A DNA stretch of 64,000 bases from positions 1 to 64,000 of the forward strand of contig NVXG01000004.1 in NCBI GenBank assembly GCA_002733805.1, in the 5' to 3' direction. Every line of letters begins with the position of its first letter. The stretch's first letter is position 1. Shown piece after piece: positions 54,488-64,000 of this stretch. Position numbers and translations under genes: made by a program. The notes beneath the pieces are model-generated. The model worked only from the letters and a program-made list of their open reading frames with translations. It was not told where the DNA came from and searched no databases. The stretch is from Robiginitomaculum sp. (GTDB taxonomy: Bacteria > Pseudomonadota > Alphaproteobacteria > Caulobacterales > Maricaulaceae).

Positions 54488-55774
54488 TCAAAATGTCCCC
54501 TTAATCCGGCCCCGTACCATATAAATCGCACCCACCCCGCTCAAAATGGCCATTCCGGCAAAAGCAGATTGCACGGACAATCCAGCCAGCCCGGTATAGA
54601 CCAATGCAAATTGCCCGATGATTGCCGCCAAAGCATTCATCAGCGCGCTCCCAGCCATGGTTCTGGCGCGCACTTCGATATGGGCCCGGCGTTGGGCCAT
54701 GGCTTGTAAGGGCACCACGAACATGCCCGACGCAACTGATGACCCAAACATGGCGGCCATCAAGTGCCAGTTCTGGCTATCGGCCAAAAACGGCCCGGCT
54801 GTGGTGTAGGAAAAACCCGGTAAATGATTGCTCAAAAAGTAGACATCAGCGGTAAAGACCACCAGCGCGCACAGCCCGACCACCGAAAACATGACTGCAT
54901 TTTGCCTAGTCGATAAAATGCCGCACATGATGGAGCCCAAAGCAGCTCCGACGCTGAATATGGCAATGAATACCGCCACCACTGAATTATCCAGCAGCAA
55001 CACGTCTTTTACATAAATCGGCAGAACTGCTAAAAAAGCGCCGCCCATTGCATAAAACCAGGCAATGCCAATGATCGGACGCAAGATACGCGGCTCCTCG
55101 GCCACGAATTTCAAGAGATGAAACGTGGCAGCCAAAAAGTTCCAACTGATTTTCAGGTTTTCGTCAGCGGGCGGGGAAGGCGGCAAGAACCGAATGGCAA
55201 ACCAACCGGCTATCGCGCAGAACATCAAGACACCACTGGTGACGATCGGTCCAGTATCCGAGGTAATCATCAAAGTGCCAAACAATGAACCCGCCAATGT
55301 GAACAGAAAAATATTACCACTAACCAAGGCGTTGCCGGGCACCAGTTCATCATCATTCAGGAAATAAGGCATGGAGGCGAGGCGGGCCGGCGCAAAAATC
55401 GCCGACTGGGTGCCCATCAAAAACAGGCTGAGAAACAAGATCGGTGCGCTGTGCAACATAAATCCAGTTGCGGTGATCAGCATCAGGAAAATCTCGCCAA
55501 ATTTGGCAATTTTCATGATCCGCGCCCGGTCGTATTTGTCTGCCAAATGCCCGGAAATAGCGGAGAATAAAAAGATTGGAATGACAAAGGTGTTGGCGGC
55601 TAAAGGCACCATATAGCGATCCGGTATTGTGCCAAACTTCAACAAGCCATAACCAGTCAGGATCATCAGTGAAAACTTGATGATATTGTCGTTAAACGCG
55701 CCCAGTGCCTGTGCCACCAACATCGGAGCAAATTTGCGTTGGGTGAGCAACTTTCCGGTAATTCGAGCACTCAT
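54488..55774 (-). CDS. LplT-like MFS transporter
   Basis: A 428-residue major-facilitator protein with about 12 helices. The N-terminal FAPMLVAQALGAFNDNIIKFSLMIL and the motif GHLADKYDRARIMKIAKFGE are those of lysophospholipid transporter LplT and of the MFS part of Aas-like fusion proteins. LplT flips lysophospholipid across the inner membrane for re-acylation. The acyltransferase and acyl-ACP-synthetase domains often fused or adjacent are not here. The gene begins near a GCCAGTT/AACTGGC hairpin (55789-55807) just upstream of its ribosome binding site. Confidence 0.85.
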   Translation of the reverse strand: MSARITGKLLTQRKFAPMLVAQALGAFNDNIIKFSLMILTGYGLLKFGTIPDRYMVPLAANTFVIPIFLFSAISGHLADKYDRARIMKIAKFGEIFLMLITATGFMLHSAPILFLSLFLMGTQSAIFAPARLASMPYFLNDDELVPGNALVSGNIFLFTLAGSLFGTLMITSDTGPIVTSGVLMFCAIAGWFAIRFLPPSPPADENLKISWNFLAATFHLLKFVAEEPRILRPIIGIAWFYAMGGAFLAVLPIYVKDVLLLDNSVVAVFIAIFSVGAALGSIMCGILSTRQNAVMFSVVGLCALVVFTADVYFLSNHLPGFSYTTAGPFLADSQNWHLMAAMFGSSVASGMFVVPLQAMAQRRAHIEVRARTMAGSALMNALAAIIGQFALVYTGLAGLSVQSAFAGMAILSGVGAIYMVRGRIKGTF

Positions 55775-56250
55775 ATGGCAACCTCCCCGCCAGTTTAATC
55801 AACTGGCGCCAGATTGCTGGTTCACCATTGCGGCAAGATGTGGCCAAAAATATCGAATTGTCCAGTGCATCGTTTGAAATTGCCCGGTCTCAGTATCCCA
55901 ATGCCGCAGATGCCCATCTCTGGGGAGGGCTGCGGCACCATGAAAATACTCTTCGGTCTGATCTGGCTGACAACAAGTAATACAAAGCGGTTGTATTTTT
56001 GAAATAATGTTCGTTCAAAAGAAACACGGTAACTAATGTTACGGCCACGCAATTTCATGCTAGAAAGGGTGATATTTGTGACTTTAATAACACGTTCATT
56101 TCTTATCCGGCTCTTTTACAGGGGATTCCACCCTAATTTAGAAGTTCTGGTAACACGGCAACTTGCCAAAACCACACATTGTGTAGAATTTCATTGGAAT
56201 CGCTATTTTAAGCGGCCGATAGGTTGATAATTCAAATCGAGGGAAATTCG
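55775..56250. other. Divergent intergenic region, MFS gene and second TonB receptor gene
   Basis: About 475 bases without a credible gene; it must hold both promoters. Besides the hairpin at 55789-55807 it contains a GTAAC-TAAT-GTTAC inverted repeat at 56029-56042. The right half is AT-rich. No Fur box was recognised. Confidence 0.5.
55789..55807. promoter_or_regulatory. Hairpin just upstream of the MFS ribosome binding site
   Basis: GCCAGTT (55789-55795) and AACTGGC (55801-55807) form a perfect 7-bp stem with a 5-base loop, directly before the GGGGAGG ribosome binding site of the minus-strand MFS gene. A second palindrome CTGGCGCCAG abuts it (55804-55813). It may be an operator or an mRNA structure that affects translation. 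Confidence 0.4.
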
Positions 56251-58617
56251 ATGACCAAAAAATATTTAATGATGGGTGTTTCTGCATTGATGCTGAGTTC
56301 ACCAGCAGTGGCCCAGATTGCCGATGATGAGATCATCGTTACCGGCACCAAGCGCGAGTCAACAATTCAAGATGTGCCGTTTTCAATTAACGCACAAACC
56401 CAAGCTGATATTCAACGTTCAGGTGCGACCAATCTGGAAGAACTATCCAGAAACGTTGCCGGTCTGATTATTCAAAATCTTGGACCTGGACAAAGCCAAG
56501 TCGCCATTCGCGGTGTTTCAGCTGGGCAGATTGTTCGAGATCAACCTGGTGTTAAAGAGCAAGTGGGCGTGTATTTGGATGAATCAGTCATCTCATTGTC
56601 ACTGTTCACGCCTGATCTGGATCTATTTGATCTAAACCGGGTGGAGACCTTACGTGGACCTCAGGGAACATTGTTCGGTTCTGGTTCGGTTGGTGGTACC
56701 ATTCGGTATATTACCAACAAACCGACAATCGGCGAGTTTTCTGGCTCTGCTGAAGCCAATGTCAATGTTATTGATGGTGGCGGCACAGGTGGCCACATCA
56801 AAGGCGCTGTAAATATCCCTATGGGTGACAAGGCCGCTTTGCGGGTCGTTGGTTATGCCACAGAATATGGTGGATTTATTGATGCGCTTCGTGAAGGCGG
56901 CACCATTGACGAAAATGTAAATAGCGGTAGCCGCGTTGGTGGTCGGGCCTCCATTACGTTTCAGCCAAATGAAGCGTTTTCAATTACACCTCGGGTCATT
57001 TATCAGGAAATTGATGCGGACGGGTATAACCGCCAAGAAGTATTCAATCTTTATGCAAATCCGTTTACCACAACCAGACCTGCGGTAACTTTTGAAGATC
57101 GTCAGCAATTCTTGTTGCGGGATGAATCATTTAGCGATCAATTGCTCATTCTAGACAATGTCATGACCTATGATCTTGGTGCCGTCGAGCTAACTTCGGT
57201 AACAAGTTATACGGATCGTGATATTCTGGTTAGCCGTGATGCCAGCGCCCTAACGGGCAGTGTATCTGTTGATCTTGGATATCCAGATGCTGGTGTTTTG
57301 CTGCCTTCCAATCTTTTGGACACAACAAAAGTTGAGCAATTTACGCAAGAACTTCGCTTGGCTTCCAATGGCGAGGGTCCTTTGCAATGGATCGTTGGTG
57401 GGTTTTACTCTGATACGGATCGTATCTACGCTCAACGGCTCCCAACGCCAGGTTATGCTGTGGTAACCGACGCAACTCTGGGCGCGGGCACTTCTGCGGC
57501 AGTTGCCAACGGCTTTGCCAATCTGGATAGCCCGTTTAATTCGGATCTTCCTTATAGCCTCGAGCAAATCGCTATTTTTGGTGAAGCTTCATATGACTTT
57601 ACAGAACGCCTGCAAGTAACATTAGGCGGTCGGTATTATGATTATGATGAAACCCGCACAATCACCACCGGCGGCCTGTTTGCCAATGGCGATTCCGGTG
57701 TGGTTGATTCAACGTCATCAAGTGGATTTAGCCCTCGGGCATTGCTTAGCTTTGATGTGAGTGATGATCTGACCTTAAATGCACAAGCTTCCAAAGGCTT
57801 TCGTTTGGGTGGGGTGAATGACCCACTGAACGCTGCGCTTTGCACTGCCGGTGACTTGACCATTTTTGGTGGATTTCAAGACTATGATGACGAGACTTTG
57901 TGGAATTATGAAGTTGGCATGAAAGGTAAAACACCCGGTGGTGTTCGATTTAGCGCCGCTGCATTTTATACCGACATGTCAAATTTGCAGATTACGCTTG
58001 ATGCGGGTTCCTGTTCTTCACGGATTTCGTTTAACGTCCCGGATGCCCATTCGTTAGGTGTTGAATTTGAAGCCAGTGCCTCTCCGGTGGAAGGTCTGGA
58101 CCTTACCATTGCGGCCAGTTTGATCGAAGCCGAGTTTGACAGCACGGTGATTGATGCCAATGGCAACATTCTGGGTGGTATTCAGGATGGCAATCGTTTG
58201 GCATCTGTACCCAAATTCCAAATCTCCGGGTCGGCAACGTATAGCTTCCCACTGAACTTTGGTGGCACTTCTTCCGAAGGGTTTGTATCGGTTACCGGGC
58301 AGCATGTCGGGGACCGGATTACCCAGCCAGGCGATCAGGTAAATGGCGGCATTGATGTAATTGCACATGGTTTGCCATTTGGGGGCGCACCAGCTGGTAC
58401 AACAACCAGTCTGAATTTGATCCTGCCATCTTATCAGGTCATCAATTTTCGAACTGGCATGATATTTGAAGATTTTGACATCTCATTTTATGTCAACAAT
58501 CTGACAGATGAGAATGCCTTATTGTCGTATGACCGGGAACGGGGTGGACGCGCACGTCGCTCATTCAGAACCAACCAATCACGTACCTTTGGCTTTACAG
58601 TTCGCAAAAGCTTCTAG
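56251..58617 (+). CDS. TonB-dependent outer-membrane receptor
   Basis: About 788 residues from the ATG at 56251, which has a GAGGGAAA ribosome binding site. A signal peptide (about 1-23, cleaved after VAQ), a TonB-box-like EIIVTGTKRES, a plug domain (about 35-165; VETLRGPQGTLFGSGSVGGTIRYITNKP) and a barrel ending in an aromatic last strand (RTFGFTVRKSF) are present. It shares the plug motifs but not the barrel detail with the other receptor at 45.7 kb, so the two probably have different ligands. It ends in a strong terminator. Confidence 0.93.
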   Translation: MTKKYLMMGVSALMLSSPAVAQIADDEIIVTGTKRESTIQDVPFSINAQTQADIQRSGATNLEELSRNVAGLIIQNLGPGQSQVAIRGVSAGQIVRDQPGVKEQVGVYLDESVISLSLFTPDLDLFDLNRVETLRGPQGTLFGSGSVGGTIRYITNKPTIGEFSGSAEANVNVIDGGGTGGHIKGAVNIPMGDKAALRVVGYATEYGGFIDALREGGTIDENVNSGSRVGGRASITFQPNEAFSITPRVIYQEIDADGYNRQEVFNLYANPFTTTRPAVTFEDRQQFLLRDESFSDQLLILDNVMTYDLGAVELTSVTSYTDRDILVSRDASALTGSVSVDLGYPDAGVLLPSNLLDTTKVEQFTQELRLASNGEGPLQWIVGGFYSDTDRIYAQRLPTPGYAVVTDATLGAGTSAAVANGFANLDSPFNSDLPYSLEQIAIFGEASYDFTERLQVTLGGRYYDYDETRTITTGGLFANGDSGVVDSTSSSGFSPRALLSFDVSDDLTLNAQASKGFRLGGVNDPLNAALCTAGDLTIFGGFQDYDDETLWNYEVGMKGKTPGGVRFSAAAFYTDMSNLQITLDAGSCSSRISFNVPDAHSLGVEFEASASPVEGLDLTIAASLIEAEFDSTVIDANGNILGGIQDGNRLASVPKFQISGSATYSFPLNFGGTSSEGFVSVTGQHVGDRITQPGDQVNGGIDVIAHGLPFGGAPAGTTTSLNLILPSYQVINFRTGMIFEDFDISFYVNNLTDENALLSYDRERGGRARRSFRTNQSRTFGFTVRKSF

Positions 58618-58638
58618 GTTTGATACACCATAAATAAG

Positions 58639-58670
58639 GAAAGCCCCGGCTGGAAACAGCCGGGGCTTTC
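58639..58670. terminator. Bidirectional terminator after the second TonB receptor gene
   Basis: A 13-bp perfect stem, GAAAGCCCCGGCT (58639-58651) with AGCCGGGGCTTTC (58658-58670), and a 6-base loop. It lies between convergent genes. Confidence 0.85.
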
Positions 58671-58715
58671 TTCGTATGCAAGCAGGGTATTGGTCTTGCT
58701 GATTTGCCTTGTGAG

Positions 58716-59204
58716 TTAGCGACAACGGGCCACTGTCAGACCAGCCGGTAGTAGGGTGAATTCATCACCACAAACATTGGCCAATTGCGCTTGGGTAATG
58801 CGCGCTGTTTGTAGGTTTGCGCCAGAAATCAGGGCGCCAGACAAGTTGGCGCCGGTAAAGTCTGCACCACCAAAATACCCACCTACCATCACTGCATCCT
58901 GCAAATTGGCATTTCTGAAGCTGGAGCCAGAAAAGCGTCCGCCAAACAAATTACTGATCGACAAGTCTGCACCAGAGAAATTGCTACCATTCATGGTGGA
59001 GAGGCTTAAATTTGATTGACGCAAGCGCGTTCCGGAAAAATTACGTCTGGGCATGTCCTTGAACGAAAAATCGGCTTGAAACAGGTTGCATCCAGCACAC
59101 GAGGCACCGCCAGCAGTACTTTCGATCTGCTGGGCATTTTGTGCCATTGCCGGTGCGCCAAAACACAAGGCGGCGATGAGTAAACCGAATGGGAACGCTT
59201 TCAT
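58716..59204 (-). CDS. Exported pentapeptide-repeat protein
   Basis: A 162-residue protein with a signal peptide (about 1-21, cleaved after AMA). Residues about 48-140 hold some 18 A(D/N)LxX-type pentapeptides (SNLSLSTMNGSNFSGADLSISNL and similar), predicted to form a right-handed four-sided beta helix. A Cys pair (ASCAGC, near residues 35-38) precedes it. Function unknown; being exported, it is not a gyrase-protecting Qnr protein. Confidence 0.8.
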   Translation of the reverse strand: MKAFPFGLLIAALCFGAPAMAQNAQQIESTAGGASCAGCNLFQADFSFKDMPRRNFSGTRLRQSNLSLSTMNGSNFSGADLSISNLFGGRFSGSSFRNANLQDAVMVGGYFGGADFTGANLSGALISGANLQTARITQAQLANVCGDEFTLLPAGLTVARCR

Positions 59205-59268
59205 GGCGGGTACCTGTCTTGAATAGGATACTAAATCCCGAGCAACAGATCACAGATCGGTTTTCAAA

Positions 59269-62200
59269 TCATGAACAGCCAGTTGTCCCGCCACAAACAT
59301 CACATTTCAGGCAAGTGCCGTTACGAACCAACGTAAAATGTCCGCACTCGGCGCAAGCATCGCCGGTATATCCCCTCGCTCGGGATTGCTCACGCGCACT
59401 GGAGTCGGGCGGTAGTCCGTTTTGGGCCGTGGTGGCTGGGCCAACCGCGTCCAAAATCGAATTTGTGACTTCGCTGCTGGAAACGATTTCCGTTTCAACC
59501 TCAGTAGCCCCGGCTTTGCCTTCCGATCCGGTAGGTAGGAGCATTACGACATTTTCTGGCACTTGCCCGCGCGCAAATCCCTTGGACATAAACTCGCTGG
59601 CGCGGGTTTCGCTTCCCTTTTTGTCTGCATCAACGCCCTTGCCAAATGAGTCATTCAAATCAGCCGGACTGATATGGGCCAAATCATCACGGCCCAGATA
59701 CGATACTGCCAATTCTCGGAATAAATAATCCAGGATCGAGGTGGCATTTTTGATGCTGTCATTGCCGGTAACAATGCCGGCCGGTTCGAACCGGGTAAAT
59801 ACATAGGCATCGACAAACTCGTCCAAAGGCACGCCATATTGCAGGCCGATTGAAATCGCAATGGCAAAATTATTCATCAGGCTGCGAAATGCCGCGCCTT
59901 CCTTGTGCATGTCTAGGAATATCTCGCCCAGACTTCCATCATCAAACTCACCGGTATGCAGGTAGACTTTATGGCCACCAACATTGGCTTTTTGGATGTA
60001 GCCCTTGCGCCGGTGGGGCAGTCTGTGCCGTTCGGAAGGACGCTCAACCACCCGTTCAATAATTTTCTCAACCACTCGTTCCGCGATGATCCTTGATTTC
60101 TCAGGGACGGATGCCTCACTTGCATCCTCAAGAGCATCTAGATCAGCATCATCGAGCAGGGCGTTGTTGAGAGGTTGCGAGAGTTTGGAGCCGTCCCGGT
60201 ACAGGGCTACGGCTTTCAGTCCATATTTCCACGCTGCCTGATAGGCCGCATCACAATCAGCAATATTGGCATCATTGGGCAGATTGATGGTTTTGGAAAT
60301 TGCGCCGGAAACAAACGGTTGCACGGCTGCCATCATGCTCAAATGGGCATCTGCCGATAGATACCGGGTACCCGTGCGTCCGCATAGGCTGGCACAATCA
60401 AACACATTCAAATGCTCATCGGCGATGTGTGGTGCGCCTTCCAAGGTCATCGCGCCACAACAATAGACGTTAGCCTGTTCAATTTCTGTTTTGGTAAAGC
60501 CAATGGCGCTTAGGATATCCAAGGTTGGGTCATCCAGTTGTTCTTGGCTTAGTCCCAGCCCATCCAAACAAAACCCATCGCCCAAAGTCCATCGGGTGAA
60601 GGCAAAGCGGATGTCATAGGCATCGGCCAAGGCCGTTTCGATCTTGTCCAGTTCAAACTGGGTCAGGCCTTTGTCTTTCAATACCTGATGATTGATCGCA
60701 GGCGCCTGTTTGATCGAGCCATGGCCGATTGCAAACAATGAAATTTCCTGCGCCTGATCATCGGGATACCCTAAAGCCGCCAAAGCGTCTGGTACTGAGC
60801 GATTGATAATCTTCAAATAACCACCACCGGCCAGCTTTTTGTATTTGACCAGTGCAAAATCCGGCTCAATGCCTGTGGTGTCGCAATCCATGACCAGACC
60901 GATGGTTCCGGTTGGCGCAACAACAGAAACCTGTGCGTTACGAAACCCATGTTTCTTGCCGAGTTTTAATGCTTCCTGCCAGACGGCATTTGCTTGCTGG
61001 CTCAGTCCTTCAAACGGACAATGTGCATGGTCCAAGGGCATAGGAGCAATGTCTAGGCCACCATAATGCGAAGAATGAGCATCGCCTGTGGCGGCCAGCG
61101 CATGATTGCCAATGACCCGTAGCATGGGCTTTTTGTTTTTGCGGTATTCGGCAAATGCGCCCAAATCCTGAGCCAGTTCAGCCGAGGTACGGTAAGCTTC
61201 GGCGCTCAACAACGCGCTGATCGCACCGGCTGCGGCACGACCTTCTCTTGAATCGTAAGCCAAGCCGGAGCTCATCAACAAGCCGCCGATATTGGCAAAG
61301 CCCAACCCCAAGGTGCGAAACCCATAGGAACGCAAGGCAATATTGCGAGCCGGGAATTGCGCCATGGTCACGGAAATTTCCAGAACAATGGTCCACAACC
61401 GACAAGCATGGCGGAACTCTGCCACGTTAAAATTGGCGGGGTCCGTGCTGAATTTCTTGAGATTGAGCGAGGCCAGATTGCATGCCGTATCATCAAGAAA
61501 CATATATTCAGAACAAGGGTTTGATGCAGTTATCTCACCTGATACTGCACAGGTATTCCAGCTATTGATCGTGTCATGAAATTGCAAGCCTGGATCGGCG
61601 CAAGACCATGCGGCCAGCGAGATTTTGTCCCATAGATCATTGGCCTTGATGGTTTTTTGTACCGCGCCATCCCGGCGACCCAGTAAGTTCCAATCATCAC
61701 CAGTTTGAACGGCCCGCATGAATTCATCGGTTACCCGCACCGTGTTATTGGAGTTTTGTCCAGAAACTGTGGAATAGGCTTCCGAGTCCCAGTCGGCATC
61801 AAATTCGGCCATCTCGACGGTTTTGATATCATTTTTGGCCAGCCGGATTACCCGTTCAATGGCACCTTCTGGAACTGAATTGCGCCGTGCCGCACGGATT
61901 TCACGGCGCAGAGCCGGATTTTTGGCCGCGGAAAAGCAATCATCGTCCTCGCCCTTGCATTGGACGCAGGCTTTCATGATCAATTGCAGATGTTTTTTCA
62001 AGACTTTGGAACCAGTTACCAAAGCTGCAACTTTGGCTTCTTCGTGGACTTTCCAATCGATAAAGCTCTCAATATCCGGGTGATCAGCGTCAACAATAAC
62101 CATTTTGGCAGCGCGTCTGGTGGTGCCGCCGGACTTTACAGCCCCGGCTGCTCGATCGCCGACCCGTAAAAAACTCATCAGGCCAGAGCTATAGCCTCCG

Positions 62201-62940
62201 CCGGACAGGCCTTCACCATTGGCCCGCAAGGCTGAAAAATTGGTGCCGGTTCCGGACCCGTATTTGAACAACCGGGTTTCACGGGACCACAGGTCCATGA
62301 TCCCGCCTTCACTGACCAGATCGTCGGTTAACGACTGGATGAAACAGGCGTGGGGTTGCGGGCGTTCAAATGCAGATTTTGACAGGTGGGCTTCGCCGGT
62401 TTCGTGATCAACATAATAATGGCCTTGGGCCGGGCCGGTCGTGCCATAGGCCCAGTGCAGACCAGTATTGAACCATTGCGGTGAATTGGGCGCAGCTATT
62501 TGTACGGCCAGCATATGGCGAATTTCATCGTAAAAGCTGGCCGCGTCTTCTTCGGCTTCGAACACGCCGGATTTCCAACCCCAATAGGTCCAAGCGCCTG
62601 CCATGCGGTCAAAAACCTGCTTGGCACTGTTTTCACCAGAATATCGCTGGTCTTCGTCAAGAGTATCTAGTTTTTTTGTGTCCGGAATGCGGCGACGCAG
62701 CCATTTGGGAATACCTTTTTCCGGAAGCCCTTTGGTATGTTTCGGTACGCCAGCTTTGCGAAAATATTTTTGGGCCAGAACATCGATAGCCACTTGGCTC
62801 CAACCATTGGGAGCCTCCACGTTGCCCGCGTCATGAATGGTTTCGCCATCGGGATTGGAAATCGCACTGGAAACGGTTTGAAATCCGGTCTTTTCGTAAG
62901 GATCCGCACCTTGTTCCGTAAAAATTCGTTCAATCCGCAT
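59269..62940 (-). CDS. nrdJ: Class II (B12-dependent) ribonucleotide reductase NrdJ
   Basis: It reduces ribonucleotides to deoxyribonucleotides with adenosylcobalamin, independent of oxygen. It has 1223 residues, the long alphaproteobacterial form. Visible parts are the N-terminal start typical of this group, [20 protein letters not shown], the [21 protein letters not shown] segment, [32 protein letters not shown], and a C-terminal zinc-ribbon-like end with [15 protein letters not shown] and CDVCGG. A GAGGAG ribosome binding site precedes the ATG. I saw no cobalamin riboswitch box in the 199-bp upstream region. Confidence 0.97.
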   Translation of the reverse strand: MRIERIFTEQGADPYEKTGFQTVSSAISNPDGETIHDAGNVEAPNGWSQVAIDVLAQKYFRKAGVPKHTKGLPEKGIPKWLRRRIPDTKKLDTLDEDQRYSGENSAKQVFDRMAGAWTYWGWKSGVFEAEEDAASFYDEIRHMLAVQIAAPNSPQWFNTGLHWAYGTTGPAQGHYYVDHETGEAHLSKSAFERPQPHACFIQSLTDDLVSEGGIMDLWSRETRLFKYGSGTGTNFSALRANGEGLSGGGYSSGLMSFLRVGDRAAGAVKSGGTTRRAAKMVIVDADHPDIESFIDWKVHEEAKVAALVTGSKVLKKHLQLIMKACVQCKGEDDDCFSAAKNPALRREIRAARRNSVPEGAIERVIRLAKNDIKTVEMAEFDADWDSEAYSTVSGQNSNNTVRVTDEFMRAVQTGDDWNLLGRRDGAVQKTIKANDLWDKISLAAWSCADPGLQFHDTINSWNTCAVSGEITASNPCSEYMFLDDTACNLASLNLKKFSTDPANFNVAEFRHACRLWTIVLEISVTMAQFPARNIALRSYGFRTLGLGFANIGGLLMSSGLAYDSREGRAAAGAISALLSAEAYRTSAELAQDLGAFAEYRKNKKPMLRVIGNHALAATGDAHSSHYGGLDIAPMPLDHAHCPFEGLSQQANAVWQEALKLGKKHGFRNAQVSVVAPTGTIGLVMDCDTTGIEPDFALVKYKKLAGGGYLKIINRSVPDALAALGYPDDQAQEISLFAIGHGSIKQAPAINHQVLKDKGLTQFELDKIETALADAYDIRFAFTRWTLGDGFCLDGLGLSQEQLDDPTLDILSAIGFTKTEIEQANVYCCGAMTLEGAPHIADEHLNVFDCASLCGRTGTRYLSADAHLSMMAAVQPFVSGAISKTINLPNDANIADCDAAYQAAWKYGLKAVALYRDGSKLSQPLNNALLDDADLDALEDASEASVPEKSRIIAERVVEKIIERVVERPSERHRLPHRRKGYIQKANVGGHKVYLHTGEFDDGSLGEIFLDMHKEGAAFRSLMNNFAIAISIGLQYGVPLDEFVDAYVFTRFEPAGIVTGNDSIKNATSILDYLFRELAVSYLGRDDLAHISPADLNDSFGKGVDADKKGSETRASEFMSKGFARGQVPENVVMLLPTGSEGKAGATEVETEIVSSSEVTNSILDAVGPATTAQNGLPPDSSAREQSRARGYTGDACAECGHFTLVRNGTCLKCDVCGGTTGCS

Positions 62941-63139
62941 GAGGTTCTCCTCTAGACACTCGCCGACTCAGTCTGTCGCGTCCGGTCCAGACTGTAACCA
63001 CGCCGGTTAATTTTTTGAACTGAATTTTTCACGAAAGTGAACCTCGAAAAAAAAAGCAAACAAATCAAGGCATGAAACCAACTGAATCTTAACTGCTTGG
63101 CACTAGCCTCCGACCAACCAATAAAAATGAGAGTGTTGA

Positions 63140-63706
63140 ATGGAATATGGATCACGCATACGGCGCATGGATGTCATGTTGATTGATCCGAATACGGTCT
63201 CGCGTGGTAATCTAGGCGCGCTTATTCGGGATTTCGGTTGTTATCTGGTCCGGCCGTTTGATGATCCGGAAATTGCCGTGGTTTCCATCCTGTCCAAACC
63301 ACCAGCCGTGGTTTTGTGTAATTGGGGTACAGATGGGGCAATGGTCAGGCAGGTTTTGGACCAGATTCGAAATCATAGAAATGATGAAGTTGCGCGCACT
63401 CCGATCATTGCGGTGGCGCAAAATCTGAACCGACAAATCACTTCTAATGCATTAAAAGCTGGTATCACTCAGGTTCTGGCCAGCCCGGTTGTGCCAGCTG
63501 ATTTGATGAAAAAGCTGATTTTCGTGTTGACCGACCAGCGGCAAATGTTGCGCCGCGAGGGACGTCTAACCTACGTGGCCAACCTCAAAAAGTCCAAACT
63601 GATCAAACCAGTTCCGGTCCCAAAAGTGCTTGAATTTCCAGCCGCGTCGGTTACCCCTACGCCGCGCGCAGCAGATGCCGAGCCTGACGACGTTCTGGAA
63701 CTCTAG
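63140..63706 (+). CDS. Degenerate receiver-domain protein
   Basis: A 188-residue protein whose residues 11-130 have a CheY-like receiver layout (DVMLIDPNTVSRGNLGALI, VVLCNWGTDG, TPIIAVAQN, ITQVLASPVVP). The phospho-acceptor Asp is replaced by Asn61, the switch Thr by Ala, and the conserved Lys by Ser, so it cannot be phosphorylated in the usual way. A Pro/Ala-rich tail follows (about 150-188). There is no DNA-binding or enzymatic domain. It probably acts by protein contact. It lies divergent from nrdJ and upstream of parC. Confidence 0.75.
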   Translation: MEYGSRIRRMDVMLIDPNTVSRGNLGALIRDFGCYLVRPFDDPEIAVVSILSKPPAVVLCNWGTDGAMVRQVLDQIRNHRNDEVARTPIIAVAQNLNRQITSNALKAGITQVLASPVVPADLMKKLIFVLTDQRQMLRREGRLTYVANLKKSKLIKPVPVPKVLEFPAASVTPTPRAADAEPDDVLEL

Positions 63707-63837
63707 TCGGTTCTGATGTGAGCCTTGTGTAGGCCCATCAACAGGAATTTCCAGAAAATGCTTTCTGCTTTCCAAACATAAAGTTTGTAGACTAGCCAGC
63801 GATTCGCTCCTTCGAACGTCCAGCGCAGGTCTATTTT

Positions 63838-64000
63838 ATGTCCGATACCACAATTAAAGCTCCGAGTGTCGTCGAAGAATCGATTGATGACGCCTTAAGC
63901 TCGCGATATCTGGCCTATTCCCTTTCGACCATCACCCAGCGCGCTTTGCCTGATTTGCGTGATGGTTTGAAGCCGGTGCACCGGCGAATTTTGTACGCCA
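63838..64000 (+). CDS. parC: DNA topoisomerase IV subunit A ParC (N-terminal fragment)
   Basis: The first 54 codons, cut by the window end. The sequence [34 protein letters not shown] matches the ParC N-terminus; GyrA has YLDYAMSVI at the same place. The subunit cleaves and passes DNA to decatenate sister chromosomes. The active Tyr lies beyond the window. A 131-bp region separates it from the receiver-like gene. Confidence 0.9.
   Translation, partial: MSDTTIKAPSVVEESIDDALSSRYLAYSLSTITQRALPDLRDGLKPVHRRILYA

Noticed and set aside
56029-56042. GTAAC-TAAT-GTTAC as a defined operator of the TonB receptor
   Set aside because: Only 5-bp arms; expected by chance in AT-rich DNA and matching no regulator I know.
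56036-56227. Small frame upstream of the second TonB receptor
   Set aside because: No ribosome binding site; sits in AT-rich promoter DNA and has no known features.
62941-63139. Cobalamin riboswitch before nrdJ
   Set aside because: No B12-box-like sequence and no compatible pairing were seen; only a normal ribosome binding site.

Overview
The window looks like the chromosome of a free-living, probably marine alphaproteobacterium, most likely of the Maricaulales/Hyphomonadales group. This rests on protein resemblance, not on a search: the norCBQDEF order is that of Paracoccus, there is a class II (B12) ribonucleotide reductase of the long alphaproteobacterial type, an Hda-like DnaA relative next to purMN, large TonB-dependent receptors, a leucine-degradation set, and TadG-like and membrane-anchored lysozyme-like proteins. 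Base composition looks intermediate by eye. No insertion sequence, integrase, prophage or CRISPR array was seen. The window holds about 57 supported protein genes and one tRNA-Lys(UUU).

Layout. 1-2.7 kb: a gene-poor stretch, a small membrane-anchored unknown, and a TolB-like/TPR membrane protein. 3.3-8.7 kb: a complete nitric oxide reductase operon, norCBQDEF. 8.8-14 kb: MgtE, a kelch-repeat secreted protein, a GH24-like membrane protein with an altered active site, and a TadG-like VWA protein. 14-21.3 kb: isovaleryl-CoA dehydrogenase, an AAC(3)-like acetyltransferase, a patatin/cNMP protein with a Tat thioredoxin, a dienoyl-CoA-isomerase-like crotonase and methylcrotonyl-CoA carboxylase beta. 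21.3-25 kb: pseudoazurin, Tgt and three small exported unknowns. 25-33.7 kb: tRNA-Lys and a compact one-carbon island (folD, fdhD, fdsABG, fhs). 33.7-39.6 kb: an exported unknown, then a five-gene operon of a MacAB-like exporter ending in an ATP-grasp ligase. 39.7-45.7 kb: kdsA, a repeat-rich intergenic region, an ABC-F ATPase, ndk, a GST-like protein, and an MGMT-like protein divergent from a WYL regulator. 45.7-58.6 kb: two TonB receptors flanking purMN, DUF2066-hda-ppx, rnd and an LplT-like MFS protein. 58.7-64 kb: pentapeptide protein, nrdJ, a degenerate receiver protein and the start of parC.

How the genes fit together. The nor operon reduces NO to N2O. Pseudoazurin, some 13 kb away, is a typical periplasmic electron donor in denitrifiers, but no nitrite or N2O reductase is in view. 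The one-carbon island can link methylene-THF, formyl-THF, formate and CO2 and yield NAD(P)H, ATP and NADH. The leucine set is partial: no biotin carboxylase subunit and no HMG-CoA lyase. 

The least explained pieces are the exporter/ATP-grasp operon, the lysozyme-like protein lacking two of the three GH24 catalytic residues, a Tgt lacking two of three zinc cysteines, the phosphorylation-dead receiver between nrdJ and parC, and the nested inverted repeats at 40.6-40.9 kb followed by a TGACAC cluster.
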